A DNA stretch of 64,000 bases from Muribaculaceae bacterium (GTDB lineage Bacteria; Bacteroidota; Bacteroidia; Bacteroidales; Muribaculaceae). The translations under genes were made by a program, and so were the position numbers. The notes under the pieces were generated by a model. The model was not told the DNA's origin. It saw only the letters and a program-made list of their open reading frames with translations, and made no database searches. Where the stretch lies: the NCBI GenBank assembly GCA_017557425.1, contig JAFYYU010000016.1, positions 124,001-188,000 of the forward strand, in the 5' to 3' direction. The stretch's first letter is position 1. Each line of letters starts with the position of its first letter. Below, in pieces: positions 16,525 through 23,937 of this stretch.

Positions 16525-16989
16525 ATGATAGACAAAACGGAACTTGAAAAAGTGATCAACAAGGCGCTCGAGGGCAGCAAGATGTTTCTTGTCACCCTCA
16601 AGGTGAGCAAGGACAACATCATCGATGTGGCTCTCGACAGCGACGAGGACATCACCATCGACGACTGTGTGGCAGTCAACGATGCCGTGCTCAACGCGTT
16701 TGACCGTGACGACGAGGACTATGAGCTCACCGTGGGCTCCTACGGCATCACTTCACCACTGCTCCTGCCGCGCCAGTACCGCAAGAATGTGGGCTATGAG
16801 GTGGAAGTGCTCACCGGCGACGGCCGCAAGCTCAAGGGCGTGCTCGCCGATGCCGATGACGAGGGCTTCGTGCTGACGACGACCGTGAAAAAGAAACTTG
16901 AGGGCAAGAAACGTCCCGAGTTGGTCGAGGAGCAGGAACGGTTCAACTACAGTGACATCAAATACACAAAAAATATCATAAAAGTCTGA
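16525..16989 (+). CDS. rimP: Ribosome maturation factor RimP
   Basis: 154 residues, normal length. The N-terminal domain has FLVTLKVSKDNIIDVALDSD and a DCVAVNDAV motif, and the C-terminal SH3-like domain follows LTVGSYGITSPLLLPRQYRK, with the GYEVEVLTGDGRKLKGVL strand. It assists 30S subunit assembly. It is the first gene of the classical rimP-nusA-infB cluster, with 12 bp to nusA. Confidence 0.97.
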   Translation: MIDKTELEKVINKALEGSKMFLVTLKVSKDNIIDVALDSDEDITIDDCVAVNDAVLNAFDRDDEDYELTVGSYGITSPLLLPRQYRKNVGYEVEVLTGDGRKLKGVLADADDEGFVLTTTVKKKLEGKKRPELVEEQERFNYSDIKYTKNIIKV

Positions 16990-17001
16990 TAATTCAACAT
17001 T

Positions 17002-18258
17002 ATGGCTAAAAGAGAAGAAGCGGTTAACATGACCGCGCAGTTTGCCGAGTTCAAGGAACTCAAGGACATCGACAAGACCACACTCATCAGCGTGCTGGAG
17101 GAGTCATTCCGCAGCGTGCTGTCCAAGATGTTTGGCAACGACGACAATTTTGACGTCATTGTCAACCCCGACAAGGGCGACTGTGAAATCTACCAGAACC
17201 TGGAGGTTGTGCCCGATGGCGAGGTGGAGAACCCCAACAAGCAGATCTCGTTGAGCGAAGCCCAGGCCGATGACGACCCTGACTGTGAGGTGGGTGAGGA
17301 CCATACCCGCAAGATTGACTTTGCCAAGTTTGGCCGTCGTGCCATCCTGAACCTGCGCCAGACCCTGGCCAGCAAGATCCTTGACTTGCAGAAGGATGCC
17401 ATCTACAACAAGTTCAAGGCCCTTGAGGGACAGCTTGTCGCCGGTGAGGTCTATCAGGTGTGGAAGCGCGAGGTGCTGCTGCTCGACGAGGACAAGAACG
17501 AGCTGCTGCTGCCCAAAGAGGAGCAGATTCCCACCGATATCTACCGCAAGGGCGATGTGGTGCGTGCCGTCATCGAGAAGGTTGACAACACCAACAACAA
17601 CCCCAAGGTCATCGTGTCGCGCACGAGCCAGAACTTCCTGCGCCGCCTGTTCGAGCAGGAAGTGCCTGAGATTCACGACGGTCTGATTGTTATCCGTGCC
17701 GTTGCCCGCATCCCGGGTGAGCGTGCCAAGATCGCCGTCGAGAGCTACGATGACCGCATCGATCCCGTCGGTGCATGTGTCGGCGTCAAGGGCGCCCGCA
17801 TCCACGGCATCGTGCGCGAGTTGCGCAACGAGAATATTGATGTCATCAACTATACGAGCAATCCCCAGTTGTTGATCCAGCGTGCCCTGAGCCCCGCCAA
17901 GATTTCGTCGATCCGCATGGATAACGAGAACAAGCACTCCGAGGTGTTCCTTCGTCCCGAGGAGGTTTCGCTGGCTATCGGTAAGGGTGGCCTGAACATC
18001 AAGCTGGCAAGTATATTGACCGGCTATAGCATCGACGTTTACCGCGATGTGGAGACCGAGACCGAGGAGGATATCTATCTCGACGAGTTCAAGGACGAGA
18101 TTGATGAGTGGGTTATCGAGGCACTCAAGAATGTGGGCCTGGACACCGCCAAATCGGTACTGCGCGCACCCCGCGAGTATCTTATCGACAAGGTGGACCT
18201 CGAGGAAGACACCGTGGACAACGTGCTCGCCGTGTTGCGTTCCGAGTTTGAGGACTAA
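17002..18258 (+). CDS. nusA: Transcription termination/antitermination factor NusA
   Basis: 418 residues. The N-terminal RNA-polymerase-binding domain (1-130) is followed by an S1 domain (about 140-205, LVAGEVYQVWKREVLLLDE onwards), KH1 (PGERAKIAVESYDDRIDPVG and VGVKGARIHGIVRELRNENI) and KH2 (VFLRPEEVSLAIGKGGLNIK). There are no C-terminal acidic repeats, which is usual outside proteobacteria. The protein modulates pausing, termination and antitermination. It is flanked by rimP and infB. Confidence 0.97.
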   Translation: MAKREEAVNMTAQFAEFKELKDIDKTTLISVLEESFRSVLSKMFGNDDNFDVIVNPDKGDCEIYQNLEVVPDGEVENPNKQISLSEAQADDDPDCEVGEDHTRKIDFAKFGRRAILNLRQTLASKILDLQKDAIYNKFKALEGQLVAGEVYQVWKREVLLLDEDKNELLLPKEEQIPTDIYRKGDVVRAVIEKVDNTNNNPKVIVSRTSQNFLRRLFEQEVPEIHDGLIVIRAVARIPGERAKIAVESYDDRIDPVGACVGVKGARIHGIVRELRNENIDVINYTSNPQLLIQRALSPAKISSIRMDNENKHSEVFLRPEEVSLAIGKGGLNIKLASILTGYSIDVYRDVETETEEDIYLDEFKDEIDEWVIEALKNVGLDTAKSVLRAPREYLIDKVDLEEDTVDNVLAVLRSEFED

Positions 18259-18372
18259 TCCCTTGTACAGCAGTCATCACGAGTATTATCACATCAACTT
18301 CTCACCAATCAATACAAATCATAAAGTAGCCGAAGCATATTGCTGAAAGCCAATAGAGATAAATGACATTTT

Positions 18373-21138
18373 ATGGCGATAAAGATTAGTAAAGTCATTA
18401 AGGATTTAAACGTGGGTAGGCAGACCATCGAGGAATTCCTGCACAAGAAAGGCATCGAAATAGACGCCAGTATCAATGCGCGCATCCAGGACGATGTCTA
18501 TGAAATGCTTGTCAAGGAGTTCAAGCCCGATATGGATCTCAAGTCCAAGTCGGACAAGATGGCTACCGAGCGGCAGAAGGAAAAGGCCAAGCAGAACGCA
18601 GCCAAGGCTGAATCGCATGAAATCAAGACCGAGGTGCCGGTGCAGAAGCCCAAAATCCTGGGTAAGATTGATTTGGAAGCTGCCGGAAAGCCTAAGGCTG
18701 CCAGCAAAACCGCTGCCAAGAGCGAGACTCCGAGCGAGTCAGAAAAGGAGACTGCTGCTCCCGCCAAGGCTTCTGTTGACAAAAAAGAGCGCAAAAAGGC
18801 AGCCCCTGCCCAGGAGGACGTCAAGAAGGAAGAGACCGCACCGGCTGCTGAGGCTCCCGTTGAGGTGGCTCAGGCCGAGGAGGTAGAACTCCCCGTTGAC
18901 AATGCCGAGCTCGAGGAGGAAGAAGTCTACAAGCCCGTCTCGCAGACTGTGGGCGGTCCGCAACTCAAGGTTGTGGGTAAGGTGGACCTGACCTCCATCA
19001 ATCAGCAGACACGTCCTCGCAAGAAGACCAAGGAGGAGAAGCGCAATGAGCGCATCGCCAAGGCCCAGACCGAGGGCGCCGGCAAGAAGAAACGCAAACG
19101 CATCGGCAAGGAGAAAATTGATATCGAGAGTGCCGGCAACCAGGCTGCCGCTCCGTCAGGAAAGAACCGTGGCGGCAAGGATGAAGGCAAGCGCAGCAAG
19201 GACAAGAAGGGCAACCGCAAGCCCTTGCGTCCCGAAGTCAGCGAGGAGGACGTTCAGCGCCAGATGAAGGAGACGCTGGCACGCCTCACCGCCAAGACCA
19301 GCAAGAAGGCTGCCGCACGCCGTCGTGAGCGCCGCGAGGAGCACCGCGAGGAAGTGCGTGAAGAAGCCGCTCTGGCAGCAGCACAGAGCAAGATTTTGAA
19401 GCTCACCGAGTTTGTGACGGCTAATGACTTGGCCATCATGATGAACGTGCCCATCAACAAGGTTATCGCCACTTGTATGAACCTGGGTGTGATGGTGAGC
19501 ATCAATCAGCGTCTGGATGCCGAGACGATCAATATCGTTGCCGACGAATTCGGCTTCAAGACCGAATACACCAGTGCCGAGGTGGCCGAGGCCATCAGCG
19601 AGGAAGAGGACGATCCCGCAGATCTCGTTCAGCGTCCTCCTGTCGTTACCGTCATGGGTCATGTGGACCACGGTAAGACCTCGTTGCTGGACTACATCCG
19701 CAACTCTAACGTGATTGCCGGCGAGGCCGGCGGTATCACGCAGCACATCGGTGCCTACAACGTGAAGCTGCCCAATGGACGCCGCATCACCTTCCTGGAT
19801 ACCCCTGGTCACGAGGCGTTTACCGCTATGCGTGCCCGTGGTGCCAAGGTCACCGACATCGTTATCGTGATTGTCGCTGCCGACGACAGCGTCATGCCGC
19901 AGACCGTCGAGGCATTGAACCATGCCTCGGCTGCCGGTGTGCCCATCATCTTCGCCATCAACAAGATCGATAAGCCTGGTGCCAACCCCGAGAAGATCAA
20001 GGAGGAGCTTGCCAACATGAACTACCTGGTCGAGGACTGGGGCGGCAAGTACCAGAGCCAGGACATCTCGGCCAAGAAGGGCATCGGTGTGGAAGAACTG
20101 ATGGAGAAAGTGCTGCTCGAGGCCGATATGCTCGACCTCAAGGCCAACCCCAACCGCAAGGCTACGGGTTCCATCATCGAGTCGTCGCTCGACAAGGGCC
20201 GTGGCTACATCGCCACCGTGCTTGTCGATAACGGCACCCTGCATGTGGGCGACATCGTGCTGGCCGGTACCCACTACGGAAAGGTCAAGGCCATGTTCAA
20301 CGAGCGCAACGTGCGCATCACCGAGAGTGGCCCCTCGACCCCGGCTTTGATTCTGGGTCTGGACGGCGCCCCCACTGCCGGTGACAAGTTCAACGTCATG
20401 GACACCGACCAGGAGGCACGTCAGATTGCCAACAAGCGCGAGCAGCTGCAGCGTGAGCTCAGCCGCCGTACCCAGACTCGTGTCAGCCTGGAGGACATCG
20501 GCCGTCGCCGTGCACTGGGTGAGTTCCACGAGCTCAACATCATCGTCAAGGGTGATGTGGACGGTTCTATCGAGGCCTTGAGCGACTCACTCATCAAGCT
20601 CTCGACCCCCGAGGTTCAGGTCAATGTTATCCACAAGGCTGTGGGTGCCATCACCGAGAGCGACGTTACCCTGGCTGCCGCCAGCGATGCCTACATCGTC
20701 GGCTTCCAGGTGCGTCCCGCTGCAGCCGCCAAGCGTGCCGCCGAGCAGGAGGGTGTGGACATCCGTCTGTACTCGATTATCTATGACGCCATCGAGGAGG
20801 TCAAGAGCGCTATGGAAGGTATGCTCCAGCCCGACATCAAGGAGGAGGTTACCGGCAGCGCCGAGGTGCGTCAGGTTTACCACATCAGCAAGGTGGGAAC
20901 CATCGCCGGTGCCATGGTCATCGAGGGCAAAATCAAGCGTGGCAGCAAGGTACGTGTCATCCGCGACGGCATCGTTATCCACACGGGCGACTTGGCTTCG
21001 CTCAAGCGCTTCAAGGATGATGCCAAGGAGGTCACCAGCGGCTATGACTGCGGCTTGAGTCTCAAGTCCTACAACGACCTGCAGGAGATGGACATCATCG
21101 AGGCCTTTGAGGAGGTTGAGGTTCACAAGACCTTGTAA
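18373..21138 (+). CDS. infB: Translation initiation factor IF-2
   Basis: 921 residues. An N-terminal IF2_N helix ([20 protein letters not shown]) is followed by a long Ala/Lys/Glu-rich low-complexity region to about residue 340, a second IF2_N domain, then the GTPase domain with GHVDHGKT at about 428-435, DTPGHEAF and [10 protein letters not shown], and domains II-IV. It brings fMet-tRNA to the 30S subunit. The 114-bp gap after nusA contains no clear terminator, so cotranscription is likely. Confidence 0.98.
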   Translation: MAIKISKVIKDLNVGRQTIEEFLHKKGIEIDASINARIQDDVYEMLVKEFKPDMDLKSKSDKMATERQKEKAKQNAAKAESHEIKTEVPVQKPKILGKIDLEAAGKPKAASKTAAKSETPSESEKETAAPAKASVDKKERKKAAPAQEDVKKEETAPAAEAPVEVAQAEEVELPVDNAELEEEEVYKPVSQTVGGPQLKVVGKVDLTSINQQTRPRKKTKEEKRNERIAKAQTEGAGKKKRKRIGKEKIDIESAGNQAAAPSGKNRGGKDEGKRSKDKKGNRKPLRPEVSEEDVQRQMKETLARLTAKTSKKAAARRRERREEHREEVREEAALAAAQSKILKLTEFVTANDLAIMMNVPINKVIATCMNLGVMVSINQRLDAETINIVADEFGFKTEYTSAEVAEAISEEEDDPADLVQRPPVVTVMGHVDHGKTSLLDYIRNSNVIAGEAGGITQHIGAYNVKLPNGRRITFLDTPGHEAFTAMRARGAKVTDIVIVIVAADDSVMPQTVEALNHASAAGVPIIFAINKIDKPGANPEKIKEELANMNYLVEDWGGKYQSQDISAKKGIGVEELMEKVLLEADMLDLKANPNRKATGSIIESSLDKGRGYIATVLVDNGTLHVGDIVLAGTHYGKVKAMFNERNVRITESGPSTPALILGLDGAPTAGDKFNVMDTDQEARQIANKREQLQRELSRRTQTRVSLEDIGRRRALGEFHELNIIVKGDVDGSIEALSDSLIKLSTPEVQVNVIHKAVGAITESDVTLAAASDAYIVGFQVRPAAAAKRAAEQEGVDIRLYSIIYDAIEEVKSAMEGMLQPDIKEEVTGSAEVRQVYHISKVGTIAGAMVIEGKIKRGSKVRVIRDGIVIHTGDLASLKRFKDDAKEVTSGYDCGLSLKSYNDLQEMDIIEAFEEVEVHKTL

Positions 21139-21139
21139 T

Positions 21140-21601
21140 ATGGACTATTACCTGAATATAGGTAGCAATATGGGCGACCGGCGCGATAATCTTTATCGCG
21201 CCGTCGTTGCTTTGACGGCAGGGACTTACGGGTCGGTGACCTCCCACGTGGTCGAGAGTGAACCGTGGGGCTTTGACAGCGACAACCGTTTCATGAACAT
21301 CGGCCTGTGGCTGGCCAGTGACTTGGAGCCTCAAGAAATGCTCGACCGCATCCATGACATCGAGCGTCGGCTGGGAAGCGCCTCACACCGCGATGCCGAG
21401 GGTAACTACATCGACCGCTTGGTAGATATCGACATCATGGCTATCGATGAAATGGTGATTGATACTCCCACATTGCAGGTGCCCCATCCCCACATGGCTG
21501 AGCGTGATTTCTTCCTGCGGCCCATGATGGAACTTGCCCCCAATTGGCAGCACCCCATCTCGGGCCTCACCGCCGCCCAAATGCTGGAAAAACTACATTA
21601 A
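21140..21601 (+). CDS. folK: 2-amino-4-hydroxy-6-hydroxymethyldihydropteridine pyrophosphokinase (HPPK)
   Basis: 153 residues from ATG 21140, one base after the infB stop. The frame reaches back to 21107, but that start would overlap infB and add no conserved residues. It opens with YLNIGSNMGDRRDNL, the ATP/pterin signature, and carries the RLVDIDIMAIDEMVIDTPTLQVPHPHMAERDFFLRP block with catalytic Asp residues. It transfers pyrophosphate to the pterin alcohol in folate synthesis. It is the last gene of the infB transcript and converges with the Fic gene 13 bp away. Confidence 0.97.
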   Translation: MDYYLNIGSNMGDRRDNLYRAVVALTAGTYGSVTSHVVESEPWGFDSDNRFMNIGLWLASDLEPQEMLDRIHDIERRLGSASHRDAEGNYIDRLVDIDIMAIDEMVIDTPTLQVPHPHMAERDFFLRPMMELAPNWQHPISGLTAAQMLEKLH

Positions 21602-21614
21602 CATTCCTTCTTCG

Positions 21615-22637
21615 TTAGAAATAAGTCTCAACGGCAAAGCGGAACTGTTCAATGAAAATTTGCTTAAAAGCCGAAATATTATTCTGCTCATAGAACAGCA
21701 ACATGGCTTTTTTGTAGTCGATGCTATCCACTGTGCGGAATGAGATGGGACAATAACCATTGGCAATAAGAATGGCGTTGCTTGTGATTCGGGCAATGCG
21801 TTTGTTGCCGTCATTGAATGCCTGAATATATGAGAGCAAGAGCAGGGCAAAAAGTGCCTTCTCAAACACATTGCTGTGACTGTTTATCAAATCACACATC
21901 TGTTGTAATGCTTCTCGGATTTGAAACTCATTATCAATAGGCCTGTAGTTTGTACCCGTGATACCTACTCGACGGATGCGGATGTTACGGTCAACCCCCA
22001 AATCCTTGATGAGCAAACTATGGATATCCTCAATATGTGAAATCGTTAACTCTTCAAGATAATCCGGATTGGCAACGATGAAATCGAGCGCATCTTTATG
22101 ATTCAGGAGCATGATGGCCTCTTCCTTGGTCTTTCCTTCGGCTGTCTGTCTTTCTTTGAGCAAGCGTTCTGTCTCCAACAATGAATAGGTATTTCCTTCG
22201 ATTTGGGATGATTTCCAACTCAAGTCTATACCCAAACGCTCCATTTCCCGCTGTTTTTGATTGTCTGACAGGGATGCGAGATTGTTGGCGAATTGTTCCT
22301 GCAAACGGTTAAGTAAATCCAATTCCGCTGATGTGAATAAGTTTACGCGGCTCAGCACATGAGGAATCAGATCAAAGTTATAGCCGGTTAATCCTTCGCG
22401 CTGGTCAACATCATTGCTGAAGTATGCGTCCATATCAATAGGCATGAACAAAGTGGACGCACGATAGCGTGTGGCTCTGGCTTTCCCTTCTACTTCCACA
22501 TAGTAGTTGGCCACCAATTCATTGATTATACGTTTTACTGTGGCCAAGCTGGTCTCAGCAGCAAAAGCATCAGAAATCTGCTTTGAGGAGCAATGCGGAT
22601 GCTCTTTAATATATGCTAAAATCTTGTTTTTGTCCAT
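21615..22637 (-). CDS. Fic-domain protein with N-terminal winged helix; catalytic His replaced by Gln
   Basis: 340 residues. Residues 1-60 form a winged helix (CSSKQISDAFAAETSLATVK) likely to bind DNA. The Fic fold spans about 120-330. The inhibitory motif S143-xxx-E147-G-N (SSQIEGN) of class II Fic proteins is intact. The active loop reads QAFNDGNKRIAR where HxFx(D/E)GN(G/K)RxxR is expected, so the essential His is Gln272 (codon CAG at 21822-21824). AMP transfer by the normal mechanism is therefore unlikely. The rest of the loop, including the Asp and the phosphate-binding GNKR, is preserved. The promoter upstream sits inside four TCGGCTCA half-sites, which suggests that the winged helix makes this an autoregulator. 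Confidence 0.9.
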   Translation of the reverse strand: MDKNKILAYIKEHPHCSSKQISDAFAAETSLATVKRIINELVANYYVEVEGKARATRYRASTLFMPIDMDAYFSNDVDQREGLTGYNFDLIPHVLSRVNLFTSAELDLLNRLQEQFANNLASLSDNQKQREMERLGIDLSWKSSQIEGNTYSLLETERLLKERQTAEGKTKEEAIMLLNHKDALDFIVANPDYLEELTISHIEDIHSLLIKDLGVDRNIRIRRVGITGTNYRPIDNEFQIREALQQMCDLINSHSNVFEKALFALLLLSYIQAFNDGNKRIARITSNAILIANGYCPISFRTVDSIDYKKAMLLFYEQNNISAFKQIFIEQFRFAVETYF

Positions 22638-22652
22638 AACATAAACACATTA

Positions 22653-22726
22653 TCGGCTCACAAAGGTATATGAATCGGCTCAAATATGCAAAAATTTGAG
22701 CCGATTTTCTGCTATTTTTGAGCCGA
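22653..22726. promoter_or_regulatory. Four-site operator array with exact 22-bp spacing
   Basis: The octamer TCGGCTCA occurs at 22653-22660 and 22675-22682, and its inverse TGAGCCGA at 22697-22704 and 22719-22726. Starts are exactly 22 bp apart. The central pair extends to a perfect 13-bp inverted repeat (22673-22685 / 22694-22706). The array covers the -7 box (22661-22668), the -33 TTTG (22689-22692) and the expected start site of the Fic gene. Confidence 0.8.
22661..22692 (-). promoter_or_regulatory. Promoter of the Fic gene (-33 TTTG, -7 TACCTTTG)
   Basis: On the minus strand TTTG (22692-22689) is followed after 20 bp by TACCTTTG (22668-22661), a good fit to the Bacteroidota consensus. 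The ATG is 23 bp further at 22637. The elements alternate with the operator half-sites. Confidence 0.7.
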
Positions 22727-22746
22727 TTCTCAGTTTCAGCGTTGTA

Positions 22747-23643
22747 TTATTTGCCGTAGCCGTTGGCCTTCCGGTAGTGGTTGGGGGAGAGGCCGAGGTG
22801 TTTACGGACATATTTGCCGAAGAAGGAGAGGTTGTCGAAGCCCATCTCGCTGGCTACTTCCTTGATGCTCAGGTCGCTGTAGAGCAGCAGCTGCTTGATG
22901 CGGCTGATGACGGCGGTGGCAATGAGTTCGCTGGCGGTGTAGTCACTGTGTTTGTGGCATACGCTAGTCAAGTATTTGGGCGAGACGCATAGCTCGTCAG
23001 CGTAGGACTTGACACTACGGTTCACGTTGGTGTTATCGGCTAGCAGGAGCATGAAACGGCGGAAGATGCGGTCGCTCTGTCGCAGCATGTCATCATCATT
23101 ATCCTGATTGAGGTGACGGTTGATATTGGACAGCAGGTCGTAGGCAAAGCAGCGGATGATATCCCTCACCGTCTCGCGTCCGAAGTTCATTTCCGGGTGA
23201 TCCATCTTGAAGACCAGCAGTTCGTAGTACTTCATCATCAGGTCCACCTCGTTCTGTTCCATCTTGATGACAGGATTGGCCATGATGTGCATGATGGATT
23301 GCAGCAGGCTCTTGTTGAAGAAGGCAAACCCCATGTCGGTGCTCATGGCGCAGATGAGGCAGCTAAAATTCTCGGTGTGTTTCACGTTCTCAATCACCAC
23401 CTTGCGGTCAACAAACAGTGAACAGTTCTTGTCTAAGTGGTAGGTGACATTGTTCATATCGACAGTGAGACGACCCTCGGTCACCATGACATAGGCAATG
23501 AAATTGACCTTGAATTGCTTCATCAGCCCAGGGATAGACGTGATGTTGTCGGCAAAATAGATTTCGCCGTCATTATACTTGAGGTTGTGGTACATCTGCG
23601 GCACGTCTTGCAGATCCAGCTCGGTGATATTGTGCTGTTGCAT
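22747..23643 (-). CDS. AraC family transcriptional regulator
   Basis: 298 residues from ATG 23643. An upstream ATG at 23700 would add a 19-residue tail that does not look conserved. The N-terminal part (1-170) is a cupin-like sensor (FIAYVMVTEGRLTVDMNNVT). The C-terminal 100 residues contain the two helix-turn-helix units (VKSYADELCVSPKYLTSVCH and IKEVASEMGFDNLSFFGKYV, then HLGLSPNHYRK). Ligand and targets are unknown. It lies upstream of the Fic gene in the same direction, but the operator array separates them. Confidence 0.93.
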   Translation of the reverse strand: MQQHNITELDLQDVPQMYHNLKYNDGEIYFADNITSIPGLMKQFKVNFIAYVMVTEGRLTVDMNNVTYHLDKNCSLFVDRKVVIENVKHTENFSCLICAMSTDMGFAFFNKSLLQSIMHIMANPVIKMEQNEVDLMMKYYELLVFKMDHPEMNFGRETVRDIIRCFAYDLLSNINRHLNQDNDDDMLRQSDRIFRRFMLLLADNTNVNRSVKSYADELCVSPKYLTSVCHKHSDYTASELIATAVISRIKQLLLYSDLSIKEVASEMGFDNLSFFGKYVRKHLGLSPNHYRKANGYGK

Positions 23644-23715
23644 GATTACTCTCGGTTTTAATTTGCCTGCGAAGTTATCAACTTTTTTCCATAATAGCAA
23701 GTGTGATAGAGATAA

Positions 23716-23752
23716 AGAAAAAGACTAACGCAGTCGCGACTGCATTAGTCTT
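23716..23752 (-). terminator. Terminator of tRNA-Pro
   Basis: Arms 23721-23735 and 23738-23752 form a long hairpin (AAGACTAA...TTAGTCTT with an inner GCAGTCGCGACTGC). On the minus strand it is followed by a T-rich run ending near 23716 (TTTTTCTTT). It lies 9 bp beyond the tRNA 3' end. Confidence 0.8.
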
Positions 23753-23761
23753 GTGCTTGAG

Positions 23762-23835
23762 TCGGGGTGAGAAGACTCGAACTTCCGGCCTCCACGTCCC
23801 GAACGTGGCGCGCTAACCAACTGTGCTACACCCCG
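23762..23835 (-). tRNA. tRNA-Pro (anticodon CGG)
   Basis: The minus strand folds as a 74-nt cloverleaf. The acceptor stem CGGGGTG pairs with CACCCCG plus discriminator A. The D arm contains AGCACAGTTGGTTAGCGC. The anticodon stem CCACG/CGTGG encloses TTCGGGA with anticodon CGG at loop positions 3-5. The T arm GGAAG-TTCGAGT-CTTC-type is present. The CCA end is not encoded. The tRNA reads CCG codons. A TACTTTTG promoter precedes it and a strong terminator follows. Confidence 0.96.
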
Positions 23836-23853
23836 AATCTCATTTGAGCGGTG

Positions 23854-23861
23854 CAAAAGTA
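23854..23861 (-). promoter_or_regulatory. -7 promoter box (TACTTTTG) for tRNA-Pro
   Basis: Minus-strand TACTTTTG lies 18 bp before the 5' end of the mature tRNA and matches TAnnTTTG. Confidence 0.6.
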
Positions 23862-23937
23862 CTGCTATTTTTTCAAACAGCGCAATATTTCCTCTAAAAT
23901 ATTTTGTACATTGTGTTTAAATGGCTCATTCTCAAGC

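Noticed and set aside
19156-20529. 457-residue minus frame
   Set aside because: Antisense shadow of infB.
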